This document shows positions 24,976 through 35,797 of a stretch of DNA of 64,000 nt, one piece after another. The notes beneath the pieces are model-generated. The model saw only the letters and a list, made by a program, of their open reading frames with translations. It searched no databases and was not told where the DNA came from. How positions within the stretch are numbered: position 1 is the stretch's first letter; each line of letters opens with the position of its first letter. The DNA is from Cercis canadensis (Eukaryota; Streptophyta; Magnoliopsida; Fabales; Fabaceae). The stretch is taken from positions 1,002,122 through 1,066,121 of the forward strand of contig QAOA01002417.1 in assembly GCA_003255065.1 (NCBI GenBank), written 5' to 3'. A program made the position numbers and the translations under genes.

Positions 24976-25517
24976 GGGGCGTGGGAATGATGGAGGAGAA
25001 GAGAAATATGTATGTTTTTGGTTTGTGGGGAATATATGTAAATGCATAAATTTTTTGGGGCTAAAATATAATTTAACCGTTTATAATTAATATTCAATCA
25101 TCAAATTAAAACATACACATAATCATTGATTAGCCTTTGCACCGGTGCCTATTTTCATCACTGGGTATTGTAGACTTGGCCTATATATAATTGTATAATT
25201 ATTCTTTATATTTTATATATTGCAGCCGGCAAGATGTGCATCATTTCTCCAGTTTTACACTACAAGTTTATACTAGCACGCCACTCCTCTAAGAAAAATG
25301 TCAACTATATTCATTCTTTAATTTTTGTCTTTTCTCTATTTGAACAATTTGAAGGCCAACTATCTTATTCAATCTTTCGTCAAAGGCTTTTATATACTGT
25401 GTCTGTCTTATTAATTTGTTGTCTAGCAATAGCATCGCCATTCCTAGACTAAAAAAGATTCGGAACCCATTTAGGTTTTCAAGAGCCATTAGAGCACTGG
25501 AATTCTAGTGTTATACG

Positions 25518-26063
25518 ATGGAGAAACTATCTAAATTTAAGAGCAAGTTCTTCAAGTTTTTGCCACAACAACCCGTTGCTTCAGTGACTTTTCAAAACCC
25601 AACTCTGAGTCCTAGCAGAAGCGTTGCTGCCACAGCCACAGGATCATGTCGATCTCCTCTTCGCAAAGTTTCCATTTTTCCCAAGGAAGCTCGAAGAAAG
25701 TTCAAAAAGGGAGGCTTTGGTGTGAGAGAACCCTCTTCTCCCAAGGTCTCGTGCATGGGTCAAGTCAAGTGCAAGAATAGAAAGACCCATAAGCATAAGC
25801 ATAAAAGGGTTCAGGTTCAGGCTCCAACAGAAGAGAGGGAATCTGTTTCTGGGCATGAAAAGATTAAGAAGGAGAAGCTGCAGCTGCTTTGGATTTTCAA
25901 GGGAAGTGGCGAGGGACCAAAGCAAAGGGAGAAAGCTTTTGCATCACAAGAGAAGGGACCTGCCACTGCCACAGAGACAGCCCCGTCATTGGGTAACATG
26001 AAGAAATTTGCAAGTGGTAGAGGATCATTGTCTCATTTTGATGTAACACTTGCACCACAGTGA
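25518..26063 (+). CDS. At1g76070-like (syringolide-induced 14-1-1-like) protein
   Basis: Intronless, 181 residues, beginning MEKLSKFKSKFFKFLPQQP. It is very basic and low in predicted globular structure. Family landmarks are the N-terminal FKSKFFKFLP, the segment REPSSPKVSCMGQVKCKNRK, a Lys/His-rich stretch (KTHKHKHKR), LQLLWIFKGSG and the C-terminal GRGSLSHFDVTL. Relatives are known as uncharacterised protein At1g76070-like or syringolide-induced protein 14-1-1; expression responds to elicitors in soybean, but no biochemical role is established. There is no signal peptide or membrane segment. The gene begins about 340 bases right of Pack-MULE 1, so the insertion lies in its promoter region and could affect its expression (inference). 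Confidence 0.85.
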   Translation: MEKLSKFKSKFFKFLPQQPVASVTFQNPTLSPSRSVAATATGSCRSPLRKVSIFPKEARRKFKKGGFGVREPSSPKVSCMGQVKCKNRKTHKHKHKRVQVQAPTEERESVSGHEKIKKEKLQLLWIFKGSGEGPKQREKAFASQEKGPATATETAPSLGNMKKFASGRGSLSHFDVTLAPQ

Positions 26064-26823
26064 ATATTTCATTTCATTGCTACCTGTAATAATGTAGTTA
26101 TGCCTTAGTTGACTTCATCTGGGCCTCTTGTAAAGTCTATGAAAGCCAAGCTATTGTTAAGTTATTATATATTAATCATAACTTGCGTCTCCAGTGTTCT
26201 TTTTTTTTTTTCTTTTCTTTTTGGTAACATTCTTTTGAGATCTTTGTCAGTTTTCTGATTAAGTATGTGAATTTTCCAAACTTCAAATAGGCAGTTTTGA
26301 TTTGCATAAAGAATTATTTTCTAGTTGTTGATGATGTTTAATATGTATGGCAGTATGTGGGTGACTTTTCACTTTGATTTGAGGCGTGAGAATCTGATAT
26401 CCCAACCTGCAGTTTCTCCCTTTTGGGTTCCTTTCCAAGTAAAGAACCAAAACCACATAGCATGAACCTCAATTCCAGATCACCGACTCCCTATTTTCTT
26501 AGTTAAAAATGTGAGAAACGGTATTATTTAGAATATGTACTTTAAAGCTTATTTTTCCCCAATAATATTCATAATTCAGTCTTTCTTGTCCATCACAGCT
26601 GCAATACCAGTAAATATACATATGTTGGTGGGTGACAACCGTGAAATGAGAATCATAATTACATTTTACTTTGAGCAAATATAAGAACCATCAATTCTAA
26701 GAACTCCTTTAATACTTAGAATATATCTTATTTTAAAATAGAATAACAAAACCTATTGTAATCAAATTTTTATAGTTTATCGTAAAAATAATCTTTTTTG
26801 ATATAGGGAGATAAGAAAAATGG

Positions 26824-27357
26824 CTCATTGACTTAAATATTACAATTTGACAATAAATTTATTCATCTATCACACTTTTTAATTTAATTACTTAAATATT
26901 ATAATTTTAAAAAAAATTTAAAAGAACTTCGGCGATGTGAAACCCACTAAACGCGCTAGCTGCCAGTTGGCTTGTCCCTATTGGACATGCTGACTGGTAG
27001 CTGACATGTCCATTATACCGGTATGCAAAAAAAAAAATGGTTAAAAGGAAATGAAAATGTGAAAGAATGATTAGGATAGATGTGTTAAGAGTGTGCCCAC
27101 TTTTTGTTAGCTTGTCCACTGTTTGCTTTGGTCAAAGTTAAAAAAGTGGACCTTTAACAAAAATATTTTTATATATGTTAGTTGGCGTGTCTAAGAGTAG
27201 ACACATAAGCTCTCAGTCGGCATGTCCGATAAATTCCACATCGTCAATTTTTTTTTAGTTTTTAATTTTTTAAAAATTGTAATATTTAAGTAATTAAGTT
27301 AAAAAGTATAATAAATATGTAAATTTATTATCAAATTGTAATATTCAAGTAAATGAG
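26824..27357. mobile_element. Inverted-repeat (MITE-like) element, 534 bp
   Basis: The left arm starting CTCATTGACTTAAATATTAC and the right arm (reverse complement CTCATTTACTTGAATATTAC) stay similar for about 90 bases, through TTTAATTTAATTACTTAAAT. The centre is less AT-rich and has imperfect GACATGTC-type palindromes. There is no open frame and no clear target duplication, so the superfamily is undecided. Confidence 0.65.
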
Positions 27358-27569
27358 AAAAGGAATCAAATGTGACCACAATCCCCGTTAGAGAAGGATC
27401 TCTCCAAAACAAAAGAGGAGATCTCCCTGTTGATTTGCTCTCATTTTAGTCAAAATATTTAGAGTTTTTTTACCAAATATATTTTTAAAAAACCTCAAAT
27501 AAATAGGGAAATCAAATATCAAGCTTTTTATGGACAAATGTCCAAAATATCTTTTGTTCAAAAATTATA

Positions 27570-27827
27570 GAGTAAACATATATTTGTATTTCTAAAAAAT
27601 TCAAGATTTTAAAAAATAATCATTAAAAAAATACTAACTACAAAATAGTCCTCAAAAGAATTGTTATGCGTAATAAAATAGTCATTGAAATATTCAAAAT
27701 TTAATAAATATTGGACTATTTTGTTATGTATATCAGTTCTTTCGGTGACTATTTTGTAGTTAGTGTTCTTTCAATGCCTATTTTATTAAATTTTGAATTT
27801 TTTAAGGACGCAAATGTATATTTACTC
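27570..27827. mobile_element. Fold-back MITE with 9-bp target duplication, 258 bp
   Basis: The element begins GAGTAAACATATATTTG and its other end, reverse-complemented, is GAGTAAATATACATTTGCG. The two arms (about 115 bases each) pair almost to the centre, including ACTAACTACAAAATAGTC in both arms. AAAATTATA occurs immediately outside both ends (27561-27569 and 27828-27836) as a perfect 9-bp duplication, pointing to a Mutator-type origin. No coding capacity. Confidence 0.8.
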
Positions 27828-28311
27828 AAAATTATATATTTTCTGGGCAGAAATATCATATATTTATAGACTCATTTTTAAAATTTTTTTTGTTGTAATA
27901 CCGAAAAAAGAGTGAATTATTTTTTTAGCTGAAAACGTTTAGACTAAAATATAATAATACCGACTATTGTTTTTATTATTGCCAATTAAAATCTGTCTTA
28001 TAATTTTTTTTTCCAATAGTAATAGTAATAATAGAATAACTAAGAACTATCTATTTTTTTCAATAATTTTTTTTTTTTAAGTTCACCAGCGCAGAAAATT
28101 TGCATGCTGGCAATTCCACTCTTCCATGCTTATTCGGCACCCTTTCGTTTTCCGAAACCTGAAAAACCAGTGGAAGATTCTGATTGTCATCTGAACTCTG
28201 TAAACATAATGCAGCCTTTTCTCTCTAGAGATAACCAGTAAATGGCAGTATAGGTTAGCGTGACTGAAAGGATTTTTTCAATAACCCATTAAGGCCACTG
28301 TGATCTTAAAC

Positions 28312-28649
28312 AAATTTACAGAGAAAGAGAGAACTTTTTCTAAGTAAGATATGGTCCTTGATGAGTTCTCTTTCTGGGTTTTTTCGTTCCTTAAGGTTTT
28401 GATATAACACGCTATTTGGTATGTAGCGTCTCTGTTTAGTTCTCCATTGATGTTCTTTGAGCTTTCTTCTGCAAATGGATNAAATTTACAGAGAAAGAGA
28501 GAGCTTTTTCTAAGTAAGATATGGTCCTTGATGAGTTCTCTTTCTGGGTTTTTTGTTCCTTAAGGTTTTGATATAACACGCTATTTGGTATGTAGCGTCT
28601 CTGTTTAGTTCTCCATTGATGTTCTTTGAGCTTTCTTCTGCAAATGGAT
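28312..28649. repeat. Direct duplication of 169 bp around a single N (probable assembly artefact)
   Basis: 28312-28480 and 28482-28649 are the same sequence except for one substitution and one missing base, and they are joined by the N at 28481. The second copy runs straight on into the following DNA. Overlapping contig ends that were not merged explain this best. It lies about 1 kb upstream of the phospholipase D ATG. Confidence 0.85.
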
Positions 28650-29174
28650 AATTTGCTTTATCTCTGATTTTGGGGGTTTCCATCTACATTTGGCAGAAGT
28701 GTTGGAAATAATTACGCTTTTTCCCGAACGAGTTGTGAACTATACTAGAATCCTGTTATTAGTGCTATATATATTCTTGGTTACGTTGTATTTTTAATGA
28801 TCTTGTCTGCGTGGAAAATCATATGACTTGTATAAATAGGCATGTGATTGTGAGCCTCAACATGCAATATGTCTATACACTCTCGTGAGTACCTTAGAAC
28901 AAAAGCTAGAGCTTGAGAAAGCAGAAGAAGAATGAGGTTTATTATGTGATAGTCCAAAAGTGATTCCTGATATAGTAGATATGAAACTGAAACCAGAGAG
29001 TTCCCCAATAAAATAATAAGGCAAAGCAAAATGAGTTGGCGTGCATTTGTAATAAAGCCCATTGTGTGGGGTCTTACAGCCTTATCCGAGTAAGACGCCC
29101 CACCATGATACCACCCTTTTAAGTTGAGCCAACTACCATGTGTGGCCCATCTCCTTCTTGTAGTTTTCACGGCC

Positions 29175-29433
29175 CCTCTCTCTCTCTCTCTCTGCTGATT
29201 CAAAAATTAAATTTTTTTTTTTTGAAAAAGAATGGCACCAAAACCTCTCAAGTCCCCAGCCAGGTGGTAACTGTAACTCTCTGCAACAAGGAACCGAAGA
29301 AGCCAAAAACCTCTTGGTACTACTTTTGAGATTCCACGTGATTTTGTTCACAAATTCGAAGCAAACCTCTGTCCTTCACTTTCTTCTCGCTCCGAGGGGA
29401 AGTTCCTTTGCCCCTCTCTCTCTCTCTCTCTGC
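29175..29433 (+). promoter_or_regulatory. Two CT tracts in the promoter/leader of PLD delta
   Basis: Runs of about ten CT units at 29175-29193 and 29413-29433 both occur in the context CCCCTCT...CTGCT. The second lies 65 bases upstream of the ATG. Pyrimidine tracts (Y patches, GAGA-type sites) are common in plant core promoters and leaders; no function is shown here. Confidence 0.4.
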
Positions 29434-29497
29434 TCTTTTCGGAGACTGTAAAATAAATTGAAATTACACTTGGTACGGAAACTGCTTTTGAGCTGCC

Positions 29498-32400
29498 ATG
29501 GCGGACAATGGTTCTACTGAGGGGGTTACCTATCTTCATGGCGACTTGCACTTGAAAATCATCGAGGCTCGGTTATTGCCCAACATGGATGTTGTCTCCG
29601 AGCATTTCCGCCGTTGTATCACCGCCTGTGACTCTATCAAATTCTCTTCCTCCGACTCCGCCGCCGAAGCTAACGGTGGCGACCGCAAAGTCCACCAACC
29701 TAGGCGGATTACTGCAAGCGACTCATACGTCACCGTTACGGTGCCACAAGCTACTGTTGCCCGCACACGTGTGATAAAGAATGTAAAAAACCCTCAATGG
29801 AACGAGCAGTTCCATATCCCCCTGGCTCACCCGGTGGTTGATTTGGAATTCAATGTCAAAGATGATGATTTCTTTGGTGCTGAGTTGATGGGAACTGCTA
29901 AAATTCCTGCCCAAAAGATTGCCTCCGGGGAGTTCATAAGCGATTGGTTCCCACTTATTGGATCCTCTGGCAAGCCACCCAAGCCCGACACAGCAATTAG
30001 GCTTGAAATGAAGTTTTCACCAGTTCAAGGGAACCCGTTTTATCTGCACGGTATTGCCGGAGATCCTGAGCGTAAGGGTGTGAGGCACACGTATTTTCCA
30101 GTACGAAAAGGAAGCTCCATGAAATTGTACCAAGATGCCCATGTTCGGGGTTTACCTGATATTCCACTAGAGGGAACAGAGGTTTATAAGCCTGGAACAT
30201 GTTGGGAAGATATTTGTCATGCTATAACTGAGGCTCATCATATGATTTATATTGTGGGTTGGTCAGTCTACCACAAGGTGAAGCTTATTAGGGAGCCTAC
30301 CAGGCCATTGCCACGAGGTGGAGATTTGACACTCGGAGAATTGCTCAAGTACAAGTCTGAAGAAGGGGTACGGGTTCTGTTACTGCTTTGGGATGACAAG
30401 ACTTCACACGATAAGCTCCTTCTCAAGTCGGTGAGACTCTTAGCAATTCCCTTTTTGTATTAGAATTGTAGCATCTTCTTTTAATCACACTTCCTGGTTG
30501 TTCCTTTCATTTACTAATTAATATTTGAGCATTCCTACTTTTGAGTCGCTGACCTGACTGATCATTTTGTACAGGCCGGAGTAATGCAGACACATGATGA
30601 AGAAACCAGGAAGTTTTTCAAACATTCTTCTGTTATGTGTGTTCTGGCCCCTCGGTATGCTAGCAGCAAGTTGAGCATTATTAAGCAACAGGCACGTCTT
30701 CAATTCAAATTTTAGGAATTTAATTTTGTTATAGTGTGTTGTTCTGTAAGTTGATGATATCCGCATGCTTGTTTTGGGTTTGGGGAAAGAGAGAAAGGAG
30801 GGGAGGGGGTTAGTTTTTTTATGATAAGATTATTCATTACCCAATTTTTTAGTGGAGATTATTACCCTATATTCTCTCAGGCATAAGCTCTAAACTGTTG
30901 GTATGTATTTCTCGTAGATACAAGATGGAGTATGAGAAAAATATTTTCTACTTCTGTTAACTCTTTCTCTAGACAAATAAGTTTCCATTTATTCTGATTT
31001 GCCTATTCATCTCTATGCTTTCTAACAAAATTTACTTGTTCTCTGTAATACCCTGTTGTCCTTTGAGACAAACAACTTAGTGAAGTTGTCTGGTGTGTCT
31101 ATACAGGTTGTTGGAACTGTCTTCACACACCATCAAAAATGTGTTATTTTGGACACACAAGCGTCTGGTAATAACCGGAAGATAACTGCATTTTTAGGAG
31201 GTATTGATCTATGTGATGGTCGCTATGACACCCCTGAGCATCGTCTTTTTCGGGACCTTGATACTGTATTTTCAGGCGATTATCACCAGCCCACAATTGC
31301 TGTAAGTTGTCTACCCATTTTGGCATATTAATTACTTAATCGTCTTTTTCCATTTAGATTGTATGATGAAGTGCTATATAGATTCTCCATGTTTTGGTCA
31401 CCTAGTATATAGAGACTCCTTGGTAGAATATACATGTGTAGTGATGAGGTGGAATTTTTTAAAAAATAACTTGATTCTGTTTCTGCTTCCAAATGATATT
31501 CCAGAGCAGTCTGAGATATCAACTTTATTGGCCTTAATCTGATTTTGGAATGCCAGGAAATGAGTTACATGTACTTTAACGTTAGAAGCTCTAGTTATCT
31601 AATACCTTATTTTTTGGTCCCTTGTTGACTTGTTTGCATGACTAAGCTAAGGATAGATACAAGTCTTGTCTATTTTTATTGTCTTTCCATTATCATAAGC
31701 TAGTATGATACTTTCTATTGTACATTGCACATCTAAAGATTATAAAAACCACTTATGTTTACACAGTTATTTTTAGCCAACTTTGTCTATTTTTTTTTTA
31801 TATAAAAAAATATTGATATGTCATCTGATTCATTGTGACTGTTCTTGTCTATTGTTTGTGATAGGCTGGAACAAGGGCTCCAAGGGAACCGTGGCATGAT
31901 TTGCACTGCAGAATAGATGGACCTGCTGCTTATGATGTTCTTATTAATTTTGAGCAGCGTTGGAGAAAAGCAACAAAGTGGAAAGAGTTTGGAATACTCT
32001 TCAAAAAGGTTTCTCATTGGCATGATGATTCTTTACTGAAAATAGAACGCATCTCCTGGATAATAAGTCCTTCCCTTCCTCCCTCAAAGTATCCCTCAAA
32101 GCATCCCTCAAAGGATGATACCAAAGTCACAACTGTTCCTGAGGATGACCCTCTGGTATGGGTTTCCAGCGAAAATGATCCTGAAAACTGGCATGTTCAG
32201 GTTGGAAAATGAAAGTTTGATGTTGATTAAATATTACTCGCATGACCATCGCATGTTATTCTATCTTTCTATAGGGATATCTTATTCATTATGTTGTTTT
32301 CCAACTTTGATTGGCCTATATATGACTTTGCAGATTTTCCGCTCCATTGACTCAGGATCCCTGAGAGGGTTTCCCAAAATTTTTGATGTTGCTAAGTCCA

Positions 32401-35094
32401 AGGTTTATTTACTTGCCCTTTTCTTTCAATTCATCGTATTTTATTTGTACAAAAAAACTCAAAATATGTTGACTCAAGTTTATACCACCTGTGATCTGGA
32501 CCTATACATTGAGTTTAAAACTGGAGTGCATTAAATCATATTTTGCAGTTTCTAATGACATTCTTTGGATGCAGAATCTTACCTGTGCAAAAAATTTGGT
32601 AATAGATAAAAGCATTCAAACAGCATACATCCAGGCGATTAGATCTGCTCAACATTTTATTTATATTGAAAACCAATATTTTATTGGATCCTCATATGCA
32701 TGGCCATCATATCAAAATGCAGGTGAGGCTTTTTGTCTTCTTTCTATATTTTGGTGGTTGGTTTATAGTTTTATTAAAGAGGTCATGATATAAAGTATAA
32801 ACACATTTGACTCCTCAAAATTTTAGCATCATACCTGCAACCTTGCCTTTGCATATATGATGATAGATGATGGACTGGACCCAGGTTCAGCTTGGAAAGA
32901 ATTGTTGTTGCATTTGAGTTACGTATTGACTTGTTGCTACCTAAGTTCTTACCATATATCACTTTCAAGTGCCTTGATTTGTACAAATCTTTCTATGATA
33001 GTCTAAAGATAATGATATTCTATTTTCCTTGTTATTTGATCTTGGTCATTGCAAAGTCATATGTTTTCATATATGGTCAGGAGCTGACAATCTTATTCCG
33101 ATGGAGTTGGCACTGAAAATTGCTGGTAAAATCAAAGCTAGGGAGAGATTTGCTGTGTATATTGTTTTACCGATGTGGCCCGAGGGTGATCCCAATTCTG
33201 CAACTATGCAAGAAATTCTCTTTTGGCAGGTACGATGATCATCTAATGCCTAAAGCTTAGAAACTTGGCAAATGATGGAAAATTTCCATCTGTAAATCTG
33301 AAGTCTAGTGCTTTAAATATCAGAAAAAACACCAGCAAACACATTTTTATCCTTAGTTGGTTGTTTGCTGTGTATAGGGCCAGACAATGCAAATGATGTA
33401 TGATGTCGTTGCTCGGCAATTGAACTCAATGCAACTTCATGACTTGCATCCTCAAGATTACCTCAACTTCTACTGCCTTGGTAACCGAGAAGAAATTCAT
33501 GAAGAAACCTCGAGTACAAATGGTGCTCCGGTAATTGTTTATGCCTTAATTTTTCTTTTCTGGACACATATTAGTGGCATGTTTCAAACCAGTATCCAGT
33601 TTTTTTCCAACTGGGTAATAACAGACCTAGTTTAAAACTTGACCAAGTGTTGCAAAGGAGCTTGACTCATTAATCTTTTATTTTGGCCTTCATACATTGC
33701 TTGGGATCTATATGAAAAAAAGTAAGAGATGTCTTTAGTTAATGTGGTTTTCTCTATGGGTACAACTTCTTCTTAAATCTGCCTAGATGTACAGGCTACT
33801 GGCTTTTACTTTCCCTATCTTTATGAGGCAGTACTGCATTGGCATGTGCATATGCCAGATTTTCAATGGGGTTGGCTTCAACATTTATATACTGCAGTCT
33901 AGTAGTCAAAAAACATTGTTTGATGAAATCCATTATTTCTAAATCGTACATTACTTAAAATTTTGGGAAGGAAGATAGATTTAGTTTAGAGACTGAGGAT
34001 AGATTTCTCTGTTGGAATTCAGATTGTGAAAGGTTATATTACCAATTCATTATCTAATTAAACGTATGTGCACGTGTCTCTATAATAATCAAATTTGTTA
34101 AATATATTGTCATGCAGCATCTTGTCTTTGAAAAGCTTGTGTTAAGAACATGCTTGACACTCATCAAGAATTGGCCATAACTGAGTTTCTTTTAATCAGG
34201 TCTCAGATTCATATAAGTATGGTCGCTTTATGATATACGTGCATGCTAAGGGGATGATAGTTGATGATGAGTATGTTATAGTGGGCTCTGCTAATATTAA
34301 TCAAAGGTCTATGGCTGGCACAAAAGATACCGAGATTGCTATGGGTGCATATCAACCGCATTATTCTTGGTCAGCGAGGAAAAGACATCCACGTGGTCAG
34401 GTCTGTATTTTGCAATAACCATTTCTTGTTAGCAAATGTTTTGATTGGATTTCCTTTTTGTCAGCTGCAAATTCCTCTTAAAATACATGTCACATGACAC
34501 AGGGCACACAATTGAGATGGAAATCACACATATCTTGTAAAGTTGGAAGTCATATTTTATCTCATGCTAAATAACTATTTTCCCTAATTTATGAAATTAC
34601 TATATGATGTAATACGTAAGTAAAATTGAAATGAATATCATGGCTGGTTTAATGTTCCGTCTCTATAACTGTGTACCTTTCTTTCGTACCTTCTTCCGCG
34701 GTATGTCTATATGCGTGTTCTTCCCTTATGTGTGTGTATTTTCTGTGGTATCTCTGTATTATATAGGATGGTTGAAATGATGTTTGTGTGCCTGCAGATT
34801 TATGGTTACAGAATGTCGTTATGGAGAGAGCATCTTGGGAAGTTAGACAATACCTTTGAGGAAGCTGAGAGTTTGGAATGTGTGCGTAAAGTGAATGCAA
34901 TCGCTGAAGATAATTGGAGAAACTATGCTTCTGAGGACCTATTACCCCTGCAGGGACATATTCTTAAGTATCCTATACAGGTGGATGCTGATGGGAAGGT
35001 AAGCCCCCTACCTGGGCATGAGAATTTCCTGGACGTTGGTGGTAAAGTGCTGGGGGCTCATTCCCAAACAATTCCAGATATCCTAACAACATAG
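29498..35094 (+). CDS. PLDDELTA: Phospholipase D delta
   Basis: Hydrolyses phospholipids to phosphatidic acid, mainly at the plasma membrane and microtubules in stress signalling. Exons: 29498-30430, 30575-30691, 31107-31301, 31865-32200, 32334-32402, 32575-32722, 33081-33229, 33378-33530, 34200-34400, 34798-35094. They sum to 2598 nt, giving 865 residues (the Arabidopsis protein is about 868). An N-terminal C2 domain (about residues 10-165) has the long insertion after the first strand seen in delta forms. The two catalytic HKD motifs are intact: H359-x-K361-x4-D366 (HHQKCVILD) and H715-x-K717-x4-D722 ([10 protein letters not shown]). The C-terminus is the usual [10 protein letters not shown]...DILTT. 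The intron at 30692 starts with GC. A small repetitive [11 protein letters not shown] segment follows [11 protein letters not shown] 29498 lies in GCCATGG, a strong context. Confidence 0.95.
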
Positions 35095-35797
35095 TCTCCT
35101 CTCAATTTCATGTTCATATACAAGAGATTAGTAAAGATTGTAACATATTGCCATGCCTCGTACGGAAACAAGAAGAAAGAAGTTGAAGAATTCAATTGTA
35201 GGAACTGAAATTCATTAGCCAAAATCACATGTAAATTTTTAATTTGTAGAGATTCATATGTTGAAAATTCCTGTAACATCCATCTGCATTCATAACCAAA
35301 AAAGAAGATCCCAGGGTTTTATCCTGTTTCAGTCTCCCCTGCCCCGGGGAATCTTGTATAATGGTTTTGAATTTATCATTCTAGTTTGTATTTTTTGCAT
35401 TTTTTAACGTTTTCAGTGGGCTCTGTTTAGATCCTTGGTATTAGTAGCAATGGAATCCCATTACTGATCCTTTTATTTAGTGCAATCTTCATTAACTTGT
35501 ACTATATTGCAGCTTGTGTATTGTGTACATACATGACCATCTAGTCTGAAAAGCAACTTCCTTGTAATATGGAAAAGTCAGGGATGTTTCCTGAAGACAA
35601 AAGAACGTTGTTCAAGTCAGGGATTTAAAAAGAATTACGTCTTTCTGGTGCTTTTACATCCATAAATCGTGCAAGTACAAGGTCTTTAGATGCATAGCTT
35701 AGCATGGTGTGGATGGTATACCCTATCTTGGTCGAGGGTGGGATTGACCTACTCCATATACCACTTCCTGTAAAATAGATACACTTACACCATCAAA
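35095..35797. other. Convergent 3' regions of PLD delta and the PPR gene
   Basis: Only 703 bases separate the two stop codons, so the 3' UTRs probably meet or overlap. No other feature is seen. Confidence 0.6.

Larger units (their letters stand above)
24035..25181. mobile_element. Pack-MULE 1 (Mutator-like, non-autonomous) carrying a FES1-like fragment
   Basis: A 1147-bp element. The left terminus GGTCAAGTCTACAATACCCA and the right terminus GGCCAAGTCTACAATACCCA (reverse complement) start inverted repeats of about 45-50 bases that also share the TGGTGCAAAGGC block. The flanks TATATATAA at 24026-24034 and 25182-25190 are identical 9-bp target duplications, typical of the Mutator superfamily. 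There is no transposase frame. Subterminal sequence matches the element at 39404-40925 in opposite orientation. The interior holds a FES1-like gene fragment and two related internal copies of a block (about 24386-24447 and 24518-24585). Mobilisation would need a transposase from elsewhere. Confidence 0.85.
26064..29497. other. Intergenic region with two inverted-repeat elements and a false duplication
   Basis: Immediately after 26063 is the 3' UTR of the At1g76070-like gene. Two fold-back elements (26824-27357 and 27570-27827) and an N-separated direct duplication (28312-28649) occupy the middle. From about 28100 to 29497 the DNA is less AT-rich and probably holds the promoter and leader of the phospholipase D gene, with two CT tracts. 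Confidence 0.5.

Noticed and set aside
28312..28649. Real promoter duplication upstream of PLD delta
   Set aside because: The N exactly between the copies and the same pattern at other Ns make an assembly artefact more likely.
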